Assembly: GCA_965277355.1 (NCBI GenBank)
Contig: CBDICN010000001.1
Coordinates: 620,001 to 684,000 of the forward strand
Source: RH-AL1 sp965277355
Lineage (GTDB): Bacteria; Pseudomonadota; Alphaproteobacteria; Rhizobiales; Beijerinckiaceae
DNA: 64,000 bases
Reading direction: 5' to 3'
Below are positions 43,668 through 52,649 of this stretch, piece after piece; position 1 is the stretch's first letter; every line of letters begins with the position of its first letter. The position numbers and the translations under genes are program-made. The notes beneath the pieces are model-generated. The model was given only the letters and a program-made list of their open reading frames with translations, had not been told where the DNA came from and did no database searches.

Positions 43668-43855
43668 AGGAGTTCGTCGTCGCCGGCCTTTTGATCTCGC
43701 CGTTCGTGAAATACGCTCTGATCGCCGGCATCGTGTTCCTGCCGGTCCGGTTCGTTCTCGTCGCGCTCGAGTTCCAGAAATGGTTCTGGCACCCGCTGCT
43801 CGCCGAGGCCGCCATCTATCTCTGCATTCTCGCCGCCCTCAACATCCTGGTGTGA
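43664..43855 (+). CDS. DUF1656 small membrane protein (AaeX-like)
   Basis: A 63-residue protein with two membrane helices (FVKYALIAGIVFLPVRFVLVAL and LLAEAAIYLCILAALNIL), the AaeX-like third component of FUSC efflux operons. The ATG at 43664 overlaps the FUSC stop (ATGA) and the stop is followed closely by the HlyD gene. Role in the pump is unclear. Confidence 0.88.
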   Translation: MKEFVVAGLLISPFVKYALIAGIVFLPVRFVLVALEFQKWFWHPLLAEAAIYLCILAALNILV

Positions 43856-43863
43856 GCCCGATC

Positions 43864-44799
43864 ATGTTCAACCGTGCCCGGCGCGTCTTCCGCGTGGTTC
43901 TCACGAGCTTCCTGCTCCTCGCGGCGGTGGTCGCCGTGGTCGGTCTGTGGCAGCACTACATGGTCGCCCCCTGGACTCGCGACGGCCAAATACGCGTCCA
44001 GGTCGCGCAGATCGCGCCGCAGGTCGCCGGCCAGATCACCGAGCTCGACGTCCGCGACAACCAGTTCGTCCACAAGGGCGACCTGCTCTACGTCATCGAC
44101 AAGATCGACTACAAGATCGCGCTTGACATGGCCAACGCCGACCTCGCCTCGAAGAAGGCCGACCTCGACGTCAAGCAGGATCAGGCCAAGCGGCGCCAGC
44201 AGCTGACGACGCTGTCGACCTCGGTCGAGGAGAAGCAGCAGTTCGCCGGCAGCGCCGGGGTGGCGGAGGGCGCCTACCAGACAGCGCTCGCCAACGTCGA
44301 GAAGGCCAAGGTCAATCTCGAACGATCCGAAGTCCGCTCGACGGTGAACGGCTACGTCACCAACCTGATTCTACGCGTCGGCGACTACGCCAACACCGGA
44401 TCGACGAACATCTCGATCGTCGACAGCGATTCCTACTGGGTTTCGGGCTACTTCGAGGAGACTAAGATGGGGAGCTTCAAGGTCGGCGATCCGGCCAAGG
44501 TCTACCTGATGGGCTACGGCCAGCCAATCGACGGCCACGTCGAGAGCATCGCGCGCGGCATCGCGACCTCGAACGCGACGGTGAGCACGCAGGGCCTGCC
44601 TTCGGTGCAGGCGGTCTACACCTGGGTCCGCCTCGCCCAGCGCATCCCCGTGCGGGTGAAGATCGACACCGTACCCCCGACCATCACGCTCGCCGCCGGC
44701 ATGACCGCGACGGTGGTCGTCGATCCGGGCGCGCAGGATCAGCGCACGCTGTGGGGCGACGTCGGCGCGAAGTTCGCCGACCTGTGGCAGAAGCGCTGA
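43864..44799 (+). CDS. HlyD-family periplasmic adaptor (AaeA-like)
   Basis: A 311-residue membrane-fusion protein anchored by an N-terminal helix (VVLTSFLLLAAVVAVVGLWQHY). The biotinyl-lipoyl half-motifs are IAPQVAGQITELDVRDNQFVHKGDLLYVID and VRSTVNGYVTNLILRVGDYANTG, with an alpha-hairpin between and a beta-barrel (VSGYFEETKMGSFKVGDPAKVYLMG) after. It links the FUSC pump to an outer-membrane channel. ATG 43864 was chosen; a GTG at 43852 overlapping the DUF1656 stop is the alternative. Confidence 0.92.
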   Translation: MFNRARRVFRVVLTSFLLLAAVVAVVGLWQHYMVAPWTRDGQIRVQVAQIAPQVAGQITELDVRDNQFVHKGDLLYVIDKIDYKIALDMANADLASKKADLDVKQDQAKRRQQLTTLSTSVEEKQQFAGSAGVAEGAYQTALANVEKAKVNLERSEVRSTVNGYVTNLILRVGDYANTGSTNISIVDSDSYWVSGYFEETKMGSFKVGDPAKVYLMGYGQPIDGHVESIARGIATSNATVSTQGLPSVQAVYTWVRLAQRIPVRVKIDTVPPTITLAAGMTATVVVDPGAQDQRTLWGDVGAKFADLWQKR

Positions 44800-44825
44800 C
44801 GATCATCTCCGGCGCAGCCTTCTTG

Positions 44826-45623
44826 TCAGTCGGCCAACGCCGCGATCAGCGCCTGCGCCGCCGCGGGGTTCCGTTCCTTGGCGCCGGAAATCATGTAGAC
44901 GAAGACGTCTCGCGGCTCCGCCGGCGGCGCTGCCCCGATAAGCGGCAGGCCGTCCGCTACCCTGCCCCTGGCGAGATCCCGCGCGCGGACATGCCATGTT
45001 GCGATCGTCGCGGCGTCGTAGCCTGACGGCTGGTCCCCCGACGTCGTCTGCAGGCGCAGGTAGCAGAAGTCGGCGGTCGGATCGGCGATCAGCGGGTAGT
45101 CGTCCGACAGCGCGAGGCAGATCGCGATCCCATGATTGCGGGCGAGGGCGACGAAGGCCTCGCTCTGGAAGCTCGCATGGCGCGCCTCGACGACGTGGCG
45201 CAGCCGGTGGCCATCCTGGCGGCGCGGCAGGGCGGCGAGGAAGCCCTCCATCTCCGGAGCGACGAACTTCTTCGTCGGCGCGAGCTGCCAGAGGATCGGC
45301 CCCAGCTTGGCGCCGAGATGGGTGATCCCGCTCCCGACGAAGCGGGTGATCGCCTCGCCGCCGTCGGCGAGATCCTTGCGATTGGTCGCATAGCGGCTCG
45401 CCTTGACCGCGAAGACGAAGTCGTCGGGCGTCTCCCTCGCCCATTTCTGGAAGGTCGTCGGGCTCTGCGTCCGGTAGAAGGTCGCGTTGATCTCGATCGT
45501 GGTGACGTGGCGGCTCGCGTGCGCGAGGTGCTTCGCCTTGGCGAGCCCCTTGGGATAGAAGGTCTCCGCCCAGGGCTCGTAGACCCAGCCGCCGATCCCG
45601 ACCCTGATGCGTCCGTGCTGCAC
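44826..45623 (-). CDS. DUF72 domain protein
   Basis: A 265-residue TIM-barrel-like DUF72 protein. Typical segments are IRVGIGGWVYEPWAETFYP, TIEINATFYRTQSPTTFQKWARETPDDFVFAVKASRYATN, HLGAKLGPILWQLAP, HVVEARHASFQ, ICLALSDDYP and FCYLRLQT. Function is unknown although it is widespread. The gene is convergent with the efflux operon and its start faces the ADH gene. Confidence 0.88.
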   Translation of the reverse strand: MQHGRIRVGIGGWVYEPWAETFYPKGLAKAKHLAHASRHVTTIEINATFYRTQSPTTFQKWARETPDDFVFAVKASRYATNRKDLADGGEAITRFVGSGITHLGAKLGPILWQLAPTKKFVAPEMEGFLAALPRRQDGHRLRHVVEARHASFQSEAFVALARNHGIAICLALSDDYPLIADPTADFCYLRLQTTSGDQPSGYDAATIATWHVRARDLARGRVADGLPLIGAAPPAEPRDVFVYMISGAKERNPAAAQALIAALAD

Positions 45624-45937
45624 TGACCTGTTCCGTTGCGAGACAATCCCTAAGCCGCCTCGCTATAGCTAGCGCGGCGCGCCGTTCAGACATCGCGATC
45701 TTGTGGCGGCTGCGCCTGCGACCCCCCAAGCCTAGCATGAACGAAGCGAAAACCGGCAGGCTGCTGTGATTCGTCGACGATTCGTTCTGCGCCCGTGCCG
45801 TTCCTTAACGCGGCGCCTGCCTTGATCGCGGCGAGAAAGAGGGTTTCGGCAACCAAATACGGCGGCAACGTCTTCTCATTGGTGCCCCGGTCGGCGTTCG
45901 GCGAGCAATGGTTAAATCGTTTTAAGAAAGGTCGCGC
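45624..45937. other. 314-bp intergenic region between divergent DUF72 and ADH genes
   Basis: The region holds no open frame worth calling. An AT-rich box (GGTTAAATCGTTTTAAG, 45910-45926) and AGAAAGG lie just before the ADH start and supply its ribosome site and perhaps its -10. No strong hairpin or repeat was noticed. Confidence 0.4.
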
Positions 45938-47167
45938 GTGAAAATCAAAGCCGCCGTCGCCCGCGTTCACGGCGCGCCGCTCGCGATCGAAGGCGTTGAC
46001 CTCGGCGATCCCGCCGCCGACGAGGTGCTCGTGCGCCTGATCGCGGCGGGAGTGGCGCGTCCCGATCGCGATGCCGTTGCAGGCGACATCGCCATGCCCC
46101 TGCCCTTCGTCCCCGGCAGCGAAGGTGCTGGAATCGTGGAGCGCGTCGGCGACGAGGTGAGCAGCCTCGCGGTCGGCGATGCCGTCGTCATCGGCTACGC
46201 GTCGTGCGGCCTGTGCGAGCCTTGCAGAGCAGACAATCCGCGTGCCTGCATCGACTTCGCCGCGCTGAACCTCGCCGGGCGGCGCCTCGACGGCTCGAGC
46301 AACCTCGCCGCCGGCGAAGGATCGGACGGCAAGCCCATCAACGGGTTCTTCTTCGGGCAATCGGCTTTCGGGACGCACGTGGTGTGCACGGAGCGCAGCG
46401 CGATCGGGCTCGGCCCCGGCGCCCCGCTCGAGATCCTCGCGGCACTGGGCGGCGAACTTCTCAACGGCGCGGCCGCGATCATCCAGGGCTTCGATCTGCA
46501 GGCCGGCGACACGGTGGTGATCGCCGGAGCCGACGCCAGCGGCTTGGTTGCCACGATGGTCGCGAAGGCGCGCGGCGCGGGGACGATCATCGTCGCCGAC
46601 CCCGATGAGGCGCGCCGCAAGCTGGCGACCGACTGCGGCGCGACCGTCGCGGCACCGACGGAGGACAAGCTGGTCGACATCGTGAGAAGCATGACCGGCG
46701 CGGGGGCGCGCTTCGCCCTCGATACGACGGGTCACGCGGCGACGATCGAGGCCTGCGTCGCTAGTCTCGCGCCCGGCGGCGTCTGCGCGATCGTCGATCC
46801 GGTTTGGGGCGATCAGGCGACCTTGCGCGCGCTGTCGCGGGAGCTCGCTGCCACGATCGTTTCGGCGGACGCGACGCTATCGCCGCGCCGCCTCGTTCCG
46901 GAACTCGCCGCTTTGCAGGCGGAGGGCAAGCTGCCGATCGAGCGCTTCATCAACTTCTTTCCGTTCGAACTCGTCAACGATGCGCTCGCGGCGTCGAATG
47001 CCGGCGAGGTCTTAAAGGCGGTGTTGCGGTTCCCGCTCGGCGCCTTCGGCGATCTCGACCGGGCCGGGGCGGAAGGCGCGGCGCGCGAAATGCCGGATGC
47101 CGACCCGCAACCGGAGCCGGTCGAAGAACCCGCTCGGCCGCCGGCGGAGGCGCCTGTCACGGCATGA
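45938..47167 (+). CDS. Zinc-alcohol-dehydrogenase-like protein lacking catalytic zinc ligands
   Basis: A 409-residue member of the class III-like/aryl-alcohol MDR dehydrogenases. The structural-zinc loop is intact (Cys90, Cys93, Cys96, Cys104; CGLCEPCRADNPRAC). The catalytic zinc site is not: the first ligand (usually Cys in GVCHTD) is Ala40 (GVARPD), the His of PGHEGAG is Ser61 (PGSEGAG), and the Cys of LGC is Gly172 (LGGELLNGAA). The Rossmann glycine motif reads IAGADASGL, also atypical. A proline/glutamate-rich tail (about 375-409) is added. It cannot work as a standard zinc alcohol dehydrogenase; it may be a reductase of another kind or a binding protein. It overlaps dprA by 11 bases. Confidence 0.82.
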   Translation: MKIKAAVARVHGAPLAIEGVDLGDPAADEVLVRLIAAGVARPDRDAVAGDIAMPLPFVPGSEGAGIVERVGDEVSSLAVGDAVVIGYASCGLCEPCRADNPRACIDFAALNLAGRRLDGSSNLAAGEGSDGKPINGFFFGQSAFGTHVVCTERSAIGLGPGAPLEILAALGGELLNGAAAIIQGFDLQAGDTVVIAGADASGLVATMVAKARGAGTIIVADPDEARRKLATDCGATVAAPTEDKLVDIVRSMTGAGARFALDTTGHAATIEACVASLAPGGVCAIVDPVWGDQATLRALSRELAATIVSADATLSPRRLVPELAALQAEGKLPIERFINFFPFELVNDALAASNAGEVLKAVLRFPLGAFGDLDRAGAEGAAREMPDADPQPEPVEEPARPPAEAPVTA

Positions 47168-48395
47168 TGAGCGAGACAAGGCTCCCGCCGTGGCGCTCGA
47201 TGCGGCCGGCGAGTTCGAGCGAGAGCACGCAAGTGCGTACCTCGCGAATCGGCAGGTCGGCCGCCCGTGCGAGTTCGTCCATCGAAACGGGTGCCGGACC
47301 GAGCCGTTCTATGACGCGATCCATTGGAGCGCGCGCGTTTTCTCTAGCGGCGTAAGCCGGCTCCGGCTCATCCGCGGCGAAGGGATCGCAGTCCGTGGAT
47401 CGCGGGGGCTCGGACGGCGCGTTGGCGGCCTTCTCGAAAAGGTCGAGTTCGTCCCAGAACGGCGACTCTGCCTGCTTGCCTGCCTCCGAGAAGAGGTCGC
47501 CCGCACCGGGCCTCGTTGCATGCGCCAGAGCCTGGATCACGTCGTCGACGTCGGCGCAGAAGGTGGCGCCGTCGCGGAGGAGATCGTTGGTTCCCTCCGC
47601 GCGAGGATCAAGCGGTGATCCCGGCACCGCGAAGACCTCGCGGCCCTGCTCCGCCGCCAGCCGCGCGGTGATCAGCGAGCCGGAGCGGCGCGCCGCCTCG
47701 ACCACCACGACGCCGTGCGACAGCCCGGACACAAGCCGGTTGCGGCGCGGAAAGTCGCGGCCGCGCGCTTCCCAGCCGAACGGCATCTCGCTCAGCGCGA
47801 CGCCGTCCTCCAGCAGCTTGTCCATGAAAGGGCCCTGGTCGGCCGGATAGAGCCGGTCGTGGCCGCCTGGGAGCACCGCGATCGTCCCGCTGTGCAGCGC
47901 GGCGCGATGGGCGCGGCTGTCGATGCCGCGCGCGAAGCCCGAGACGATAACGTAGCCTGCCTGCGCCAGTCCGCGCGCCAGGCGCTCGGCGAATGCGAGA
48001 CCGGCCGCCGACGCGTTGCGGGAGCCGACGATCGCGATCGCCGGACGATCGAGGATCTCGAGCCGCCCGCGCACCGCGATCACCGCTGGCTTGGTGTCGA
48101 TCGCGCGCAACAGCGCCGGGTAGCCCGGCTCCCCGCTGCAAAGGAAGTGCGCGCCTTGGCGCCACGCGATCTCGAGTTCGCGCTCGATCTCGGCGGCCTC
48201 CGCGATGCGGATGGCTCGGCCGGGATTGGTGCGCCTCAGGAGATCGGGCAGCGCGTCCAGCGCCGCCTCCGCGGATCCGAAACGCGACAGCAGCGTCTCG
48301 AAGCTGCGTGGCCCGATGTTGTCCGAGCGCCACAGCCTGATCCAGGCGAAACGCCTTGCCGCGCTGAAGGGCTGCAGACGCGGCGCCGGCGTCAC
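47157..48395 (-). CDS. dprA: DNA-processing protein DprA
   Basis: A 412-residue single-stranded-DNA-binding protein that loads RecA in natural transformation. The Rossmann-like core has IAIVGSRNASAAGLAFAERLARGLAQAGYVIVSGFARGIDSRAH, VLPGGHDRLYPADQ, FPRRNRLVSGLSHGVVVVEAARRSGSLITARLAAEQGREVFAVPGS-type sequence, all typical. An N-terminal HhH-like region and a C-terminal winged helix (VIERLGPAPVSMDELARAADLPIREVRTCVLSLELAGRI) complete it. Its ATG or GTG overlaps the plsY stop. Confidence 0.93.
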   Translation of the reverse strand: MTPAPRLQPFSAARRFAWIRLWRSDNIGPRSFETLLSRFGSAEAALDALPDLLRRTNPGRAIRIAEAAEIERELEIAWRQGAHFLCSGEPGYPALLRAIDTKPAVIAVRGRLEILDRPAIAIVGSRNASAAGLAFAERLARGLAQAGYVIVSGFARGIDSRAHRAALHSGTIAVLPGGHDRLYPADQGPFMDKLLEDGVALSEMPFGWEARGRDFPRRNRLVSGLSHGVVVVEAARRSGSLITARLAAEQGREVFAVPGSPLDPRAEGTNDLLRDGATFCADVDDVIQALAHATRPGAGDLFSEAGKQAESPFWDELDLFEKAANAPSEPPRSTDCDPFAADEPEPAYAARENARAPMDRVIERLGPAPVSMDELARAADLPIREVRTCVLSLELAGRIERHGGSLVSLIMP

Positions 48396-49006
48396 GGCGT
48401 CTGCCTGCTTTCTTTGCGCCCGATCTTGCTCTCGGTGCCCGCCATCAGCCGCTGGATGTTAACGCGGTGCTTGACCCACAGCACGGCGGCGAGGATCGCG
48501 AAGAGGACCGCGGCCTCCGGCCGGCCGAGCGCGGCTAGGATGAGCGGCGTCGCCGCGCTGGCGACCAGCGCACTTGCGGACGAATAGCGGCTGAGGACGG
48601 CGACGCCAAGCCAGATCAGCGCGAACCCCACGGCCGCCGGCCAAGCGATCCCGACGAGGCAGCCAAGGAAGGTCGCCACGCCCTTGCCGCCCCTGAACCC
48701 GAGGAACAACGGGAAAAGATGGCCGACGAACGCGCCGAAGGCGGCGAGAACGCCGAGGTGGATCGGCGCCGTACCATCATCGAAGTGCGCGGCGACGAGC
48801 ACGGCGATCGTGCCTTTGAGCGCGTCGGCGATCAGCGTCATCGCGGCAAGGTCCTTGCGGCCGGTGCGCAGCACGTTGGTCGCGCCGATGTTCTTCGAGC
48901 CGACTTCCCGCGGATCCTGCGCCCCGGCGAAACGCGTCACCAGAACGCCCGACGGAATCGAGCCCGCGAGATAGCCGAGGATCAAGGCAAGGAGGGATGG
49001 AAACAT
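48392..49006 (-). CDS. plsY: Glycerol-3-phosphate acyltransferase PlsY
   Basis: A 204-residue membrane enzyme that acylates glycerol 3-phosphate with acyl-phosphate, the first phospholipid step. Motif 1 GSIPSGVLVTRFAG, motif 2 VGSKNIGATNVLRTGRK and motif 3 FLGFRGGKGVAT are intact, with about five membrane helices. ATG 49006 was chosen because the longer frame upstream is not hydrophobic. The plsY-dprA order is conserved in alphaproteobacteria; pyrC, often upstream in relatives, is absent here. Confidence 0.94.
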   Translation of the reverse strand: MFPSLLALILGYLAGSIPSGVLVTRFAGAQDPREVGSKNIGATNVLRTGRKDLAAMTLIADALKGTIAVLVAAHFDDGTAPIHLGVLAAFGAFVGHLFPLFLGFRGGKGVATFLGCLVGIAWPAAVGFALIWLGVAVLSRYSSASALVASAATPLILAALGRPEAAVLFAILAAVLWVKHRVNIQRLMAGTESKIGRKESRQTP

Positions 49007-49105
49007 CGGCCATTCGTTGCTACTGCGGCGAGACGAACCTAACGGCACGCTCGTGGTGGCGCAACGCGGACCGGCGCCCATCTTGTGGACTGGCGTCCCT
49101 CGCCG

Positions 49106-50659
49106 TCACGCGACGCGCGGCGAGCGTGTCCTCTGCCAGCCGAAGCGCACGGCACCCTTGTCGCCGTCGTAGCCGATGCGATCGCGCCCCGCGGCCTTGG
49201 CCGAATAGAGGGCGGCGTCGGCGGCCTCGACGAGGCTCGACGGCGGCTCCCGGAGCGTCGGTCGACGCGAGGCGGCCCCGATGCTCACGGTCAGGATCCC
49301 CAGCGGACTGCCCTCATGCGGCACGGCGAGCGCGGCAATGGCCTGGCGAACGGACACGGCGATCTTGCCCGCTCCGTCACGGTCGGCGCCGGGGAGAAGG
49401 ACGGCGAATTCCTCGCCGCCGAAGCGCGCCGCGAGGTCGCCCGGCCGATCGATGCAGGTCTTCAGGGCTTCCGCCACAGAGCGCAGCGCATGATCGCCTT
49501 CCACGTGACCATAGGTGTCGTTGTATGACTTGAAGAAGTCGCCATCGATCATCAGGAGGGAGAGCGGCATTGACTCGCGAATGGCTCGACGCCATTCGAT
49601 GTCGAGCATCTCGTCGAAGCGCCTCCGGTTGGCGAGCAGCGTCAGCGCGTCGGTGGCGGCGAGCGTCGACAGCGTCCGCTCGGCGAACGAGCGTCGACGC
49701 AGTTCGCGTCCGAGCGTGAACCCGAGCAGCAGCACGATGCCGCTCAGCACCGCGAAACCGGCGGCGATGACGATCGCGCGCTGACGCCACGGCCTGAGGA
49801 ATGCCTCGGTGGACAGGCTCGCCGTGAGATAGATCGGCAGGTCGCCGATACGTCGATAGCTGACCAGCCGCTCGACGCCGTCGATCACCGAGCGCTTCAA
49901 AAAGTGTCCCGATGGCGGCCCATTCGTCAGGTCCTTGATCGCGCTCGTGTTGATGACCTCGCCGGTCTCAGTTTCGTGGAGCGGTGCGCGCATCAATATG
50001 GTGCCGTCACTCGTGATCAAGGCGATCGAACTTTCGGGCGGAAGCTGGATGGCCTCGAACAGATGGGTGAAATAGCTCGAGGTCATCATTCCTATCACGA
50101 CGCCGGCGAAGGACCCGTCCTTCGCCTTTACCGGGCGGCTGAGGCCGATGCCGGGCAGGTGCGAGATGCGGCTCGTCAAGGGGTGGCTGATGAAAGGTTG
50201 AGTGCGAACGGTCCCGTCGCGCTGGGCACGGAAGTAATCGCGGTCTGAGAGGTCGAGGCCGGGGCGGGCCGCGCTTCTGGAATCGTCGACGACCTTGCCG
50301 GTCTTGTCGATGAACACGATCGAACCGAGCCCGGAGGCGTTGGCGGAATGATCGTACAGGACCTTGCGTCGAAGCCCGGTCGGCAGCGCCATGACAGCGG
50401 AGTTCTCGACGTCGTCGGCGACGGCCTGCAGGGACAGGTCGTAGAATTCGATGTTGCGGGCGATATCCACGCCGAGCAGGGCTGTGATGCTGCTCCCGAA
50501 GCGAGCCGCGCTCTGCCACTCCCCGCGGTAGGTCTCGGTGGCGATGCCCAGAAAGACGATCCACATGGCCGCGAGGCTCAATGCGATGCTCGCCGCGAGC
50601 AAGCGGCCGAAGCGGCCGTAATCCGACTTCAAATGCTTTGCGACAAAACCGACGCTCAA
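49106..50659 (-). CDS. Membrane diguanylate cyclase (Cache-type sensor plus GGDEF)
   Basis: A 517-residue signalling enzyme making cyclic di-GMP. Two membrane helices (about 18-40 and 292-315) flank a periplasmic double Cache-like domain (RNIEFYDLSLQAVADDVEN, GSIVFIDKTGKVVDDSR, DRDYFRAQRDGT, PFISHPLTSR). The GGDEF domain has the active-site RFGGEEF and an inhibitory RxxD site (RPGD) five residues before it, plus LSLLMIDGDFFKSYNDTYGHVEGD. No EAL domain is present. The start is TTG 50659. Confidence 0.92.
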   Translation of the reverse strand: MSVGFVAKHLKSDYGRFGRLLAASIALSLAAMWIVFLGIATETYRGEWQSAARFGSSITALLGVDIARNIEFYDLSLQAVADDVENSAVMALPTGLRRKVLYDHSANASGLGSIVFIDKTGKVVDDSRSAARPGLDLSDRDYFRAQRDGTVRTQPFISHPLTSRISHLPGIGLSRPVKAKDGSFAGVVIGMMTSSYFTHLFEAIQLPPESSIALITSDGTILMRAPLHETETGEVINTSAIKDLTNGPPSGHFLKRSVIDGVERLVSYRRIGDLPIYLTASLSTEAFLRPWRQRAIVIAAGFAVLSGIVLLLGFTLGRELRRRSFAERTLSTLAATDALTLLANRRRFDEMLDIEWRRAIRESMPLSLLMIDGDFFKSYNDTYGHVEGDHALRSVAEALKTCIDRPGDLAARFGGEEFAVLLPGADRDGAGKIAVSVRQAIAALAVPHEGSPLGILTVSIGAASRRPTLREPPSSLVEAADAALYSAKAAGRDRIGYDGDKGAVRFGWQRTRSPRVA

Positions 50660-50680
50660 AACAAGACCCGCTCGTCAGAC

Positions 50681-50695
50681 CTGCCGAACCGGCAG
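50681..50695. promoter_or_regulatory. Small inverted repeat CTGCCG-aac-CGGCAG
   Basis: A 6-bp perfect inverted repeat with a 3-bp spacer in the 126-bp gap between the divergent diguanylate cyclase and M23 peptidase genes. It might be a regulator site for either gene. Weak evidence. Confidence 0.25.
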
Positions 50696-50785
50696 TAGGC
50701 TGGGACGAATACGTGACTAAAGGCTTGTTGCGAGTGGGTATGCAATCGCTTCCGCGGCTTTATGCTTTGTTAGGCTTAAAATTTC

Positions 50786-52156
50786 ATGATTGCGTCGGCT
50801 CAGGATTTATCGATGGCCCGATCCGACACCAATCCTAAGAATAGAAGCGTCATCCTCTCGTTGAGCTACGGCGGACGATCGAGCGCGTTGCGAATCGATC
50901 GTTGGATCGGTTTAGCGGCGCTCGGCGCCGCTCCTTTCGTGGCGGCGTGGCTCCTCCTGACGACTGTCTACATCGTCTACCAAGACCCGCTGCTCGGCGC
51001 GCTGATGGCCCGGCAAACCAGCATGCAGTACGCCTACGAAGACCAGATCGCCGTGCTCAAGTCACAGCTGGATCGGGATGCCACACGCGGCGCCGCGGAT
51101 CGGCAAGCCGCCGGCGCCACTCTTGACAACCTTGCGGCCCTGGGTGCGCGTCTCGAGCGGCGCGCGCAGGTCTTGGAGGCGCTGGTCGTGGCGAGCGCGA
51201 GCAAGACGGCACCGGCGAACGCGCGCCAGGGCACCGATGCCGAGATCGTTGGTCGTGCCGGTGCCGAGGACCCGTTCCAGGCCGCGGTGCCCCACGCCGC
51301 GCCGTTGCCGTCGGACGCGAGCGGCTACGACACGCGTGTCGTGACTCCGCAGCCAACCCTTCCGCCAGATCCTCCGGCACTGCGGCTGGAGGACAAGGAG
51401 GCGAACGCCGCAACGTTGCATACTGGAAACAGCGACGATCGTCTCGCACGTTCGGGCGAGAAGGCGCGGGACCGCATCGCCGCGCTCGAGACGAGCTTCG
51501 CCGCGCTCGAGGGTCGTCAGGTTCGCCAAACCGAGCGGCTTCGCGATCCCGTGCTGCGCAACGTCGCCCGTCTGCGCACGGCGCTCGCGCAGGCCGGCAT
51601 TCCGGCGCCTCCATCGAGCATGGGAGGCCCGTTCGTGCCGCTCTCCACCGGCTCGGCCGCTTCGCGCTTCGACGAGCAGGCGGCCCTCCTCACACAAGCC
51701 ATCGTTTTGCGAGACGATCTCAGCCGCGCCGCAGCCCATGTGCCCTTGCGCCGGCCGGTCGAGGGGACCTTGGAGGTGACGTCACCTTTCGGCGCGAGGC
51801 TCGACCCTTTTCTAGGTCGGCCGGCGCTTCATACCGGGATCGATCTCTTCGATCACGCCGGCGACAGGGTCACGGCGACGGCAGCAGGCGTCGTCACAAT
51901 CGCGGGCGCCGATGGCGGCTATGGCAACATGGTCGAGATCGACCACGGCAACGGGCTCGTGACGCGATACGCCCACCTCGCCTCGGTCGAGGTCACCGCG
52001 CAACAGACGGTCGCGGCGGGCGCCCTCGTCGGCCGCGTCGGCGCGACAGGCCGGGCGACCGGGCCGCACCTGCACTACGAGACGCGCATCGACGGCGTAC
52101 CGGTTGATCCGTCGCGTTTCCTCAAGGCAAGCTTCAGTCTCTACCCGGCCGAGTAA
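50786..52156 (+). CDS. M23-family peptidoglycan metallopeptidase
   Basis: A 456-residue envelope protein with one N-terminal membrane anchor (about 40-65, WIGLAALGAAPFVAAWLLLTTVYIVY), a coiled-coil and low-complexity middle (about 75-275), and a C-terminal LytM/M23 domain. Zinc ligands are in LHTGIDLFD (HxxxD) and GPHLHYETRID (HxH), with MVEIDHGNGLVTRYAHLA between. It probably cleaves peptide cross-links or regulates amidases. ATG 50786 is the longest; ATG 50813 (MARSDTNPKN) is also plausible. One base separates it from the convergent Fur-type gene. Confidence 0.9.
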   Translation: MIASAQDLSMARSDTNPKNRSVILSLSYGGRSSALRIDRWIGLAALGAAPFVAAWLLLTTVYIVYQDPLLGALMARQTSMQYAYEDQIAVLKSQLDRDATRGAADRQAAGATLDNLAALGARLERRAQVLEALVVASASKTAPANARQGTDAEIVGRAGAEDPFQAAVPHAAPLPSDASGYDTRVVTPQPTLPPDPPALRLEDKEANAATLHTGNSDDRLARSGEKARDRIAALETSFAALEGRQVRQTERLRDPVLRNVARLRTALAQAGIPAPPSSMGGPFVPLSTGSAASRFDEQAALLTQAIVLRDDLSRAAAHVPLRRPVEGTLEVTSPFGARLDPFLGRPALHTGIDLFDHAGDRVTATAAGVVTIAGADGGYGNMVEIDHGNGLVTRYAHLASVEVTAQQTVAAGALVGRVGATGRATGPHLHYETRIDGVPVDPSRFLKASFSLYPAE

Positions 52157-52157
52157 C

Positions 52158-52604
52158 TCAGGGCGCCGCACATACCGAGCACGTCCCGTTCACCTCGATC
52201 ATCTTGCGTTCGCTCTTGAAGGCGAGCCGCCCGGCGATGGCCGCGATCTCGCCCTCGATGGCCTGGCTATCGATCTCGAAGGTACGGCCGCATCGCTGGC
52301 AGGAGAACACGATGCCGTGGTGGTCGTGATCGTGGCCGATGTGGTCGCAGGCGACATAGGCCTGGCGGCTCTCGATCTTCACGACAAAGCCGTTCTCGAC
52401 GAGGAAATCGAGCGTGCGGTAAACCGTCGGCGGAGCGATGATGCGGTTGCGCGATTCGGAAAGCCGCTGGATGATCGCGTAGGCGCCGAGCGGCTGCCCG
52501 GCGTCCGCGAAGATGTCGACGACTTCGCGCCGCAGCGGGGTCATCTGCAGACCGCGTTCCAGACAGACGGCTTCGACCCGCGATCTCCACGCGCTTTCGG
52601 GCAT
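52158..52604 (-). CDS. Fur-family regulator, probably Zur
   Basis: A 148-residue metal-responsive repressor. The winged helix has APPTVYRTLDFLVENGFV; the sensing region has ESRQAYVACDHIGHDHDHHGIVFSCQRCGRTFE. Structural-zinc cysteines are CQRC (Cys102, Cys105) and CSVC (Cys142, Cys145). The length and the His-Asp-rich HDHDHH stretch favour Zur over Fur, but the distinction is an inference. No zinc transporter gene is nearby to help. Confidence 0.88.
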   Translation of the reverse strand: MPESAWRSRVEAVCLERGLQMTPLRREVVDIFADAGQPLGAYAIIQRLSESRNRIIAPPTVYRTLDFLVENGFVVKIESRQAYVACDHIGHDHDHHGIVFSCQRCGRTFEIDSQAIEGEIAAIAGRLAFKSERKMIEVNGTCSVCAAP

Positions 52605-52649
52605 GCCCGGCTGTAGCGCAAGTGCACGCTTGCGCGCAAACGGCCGCTC

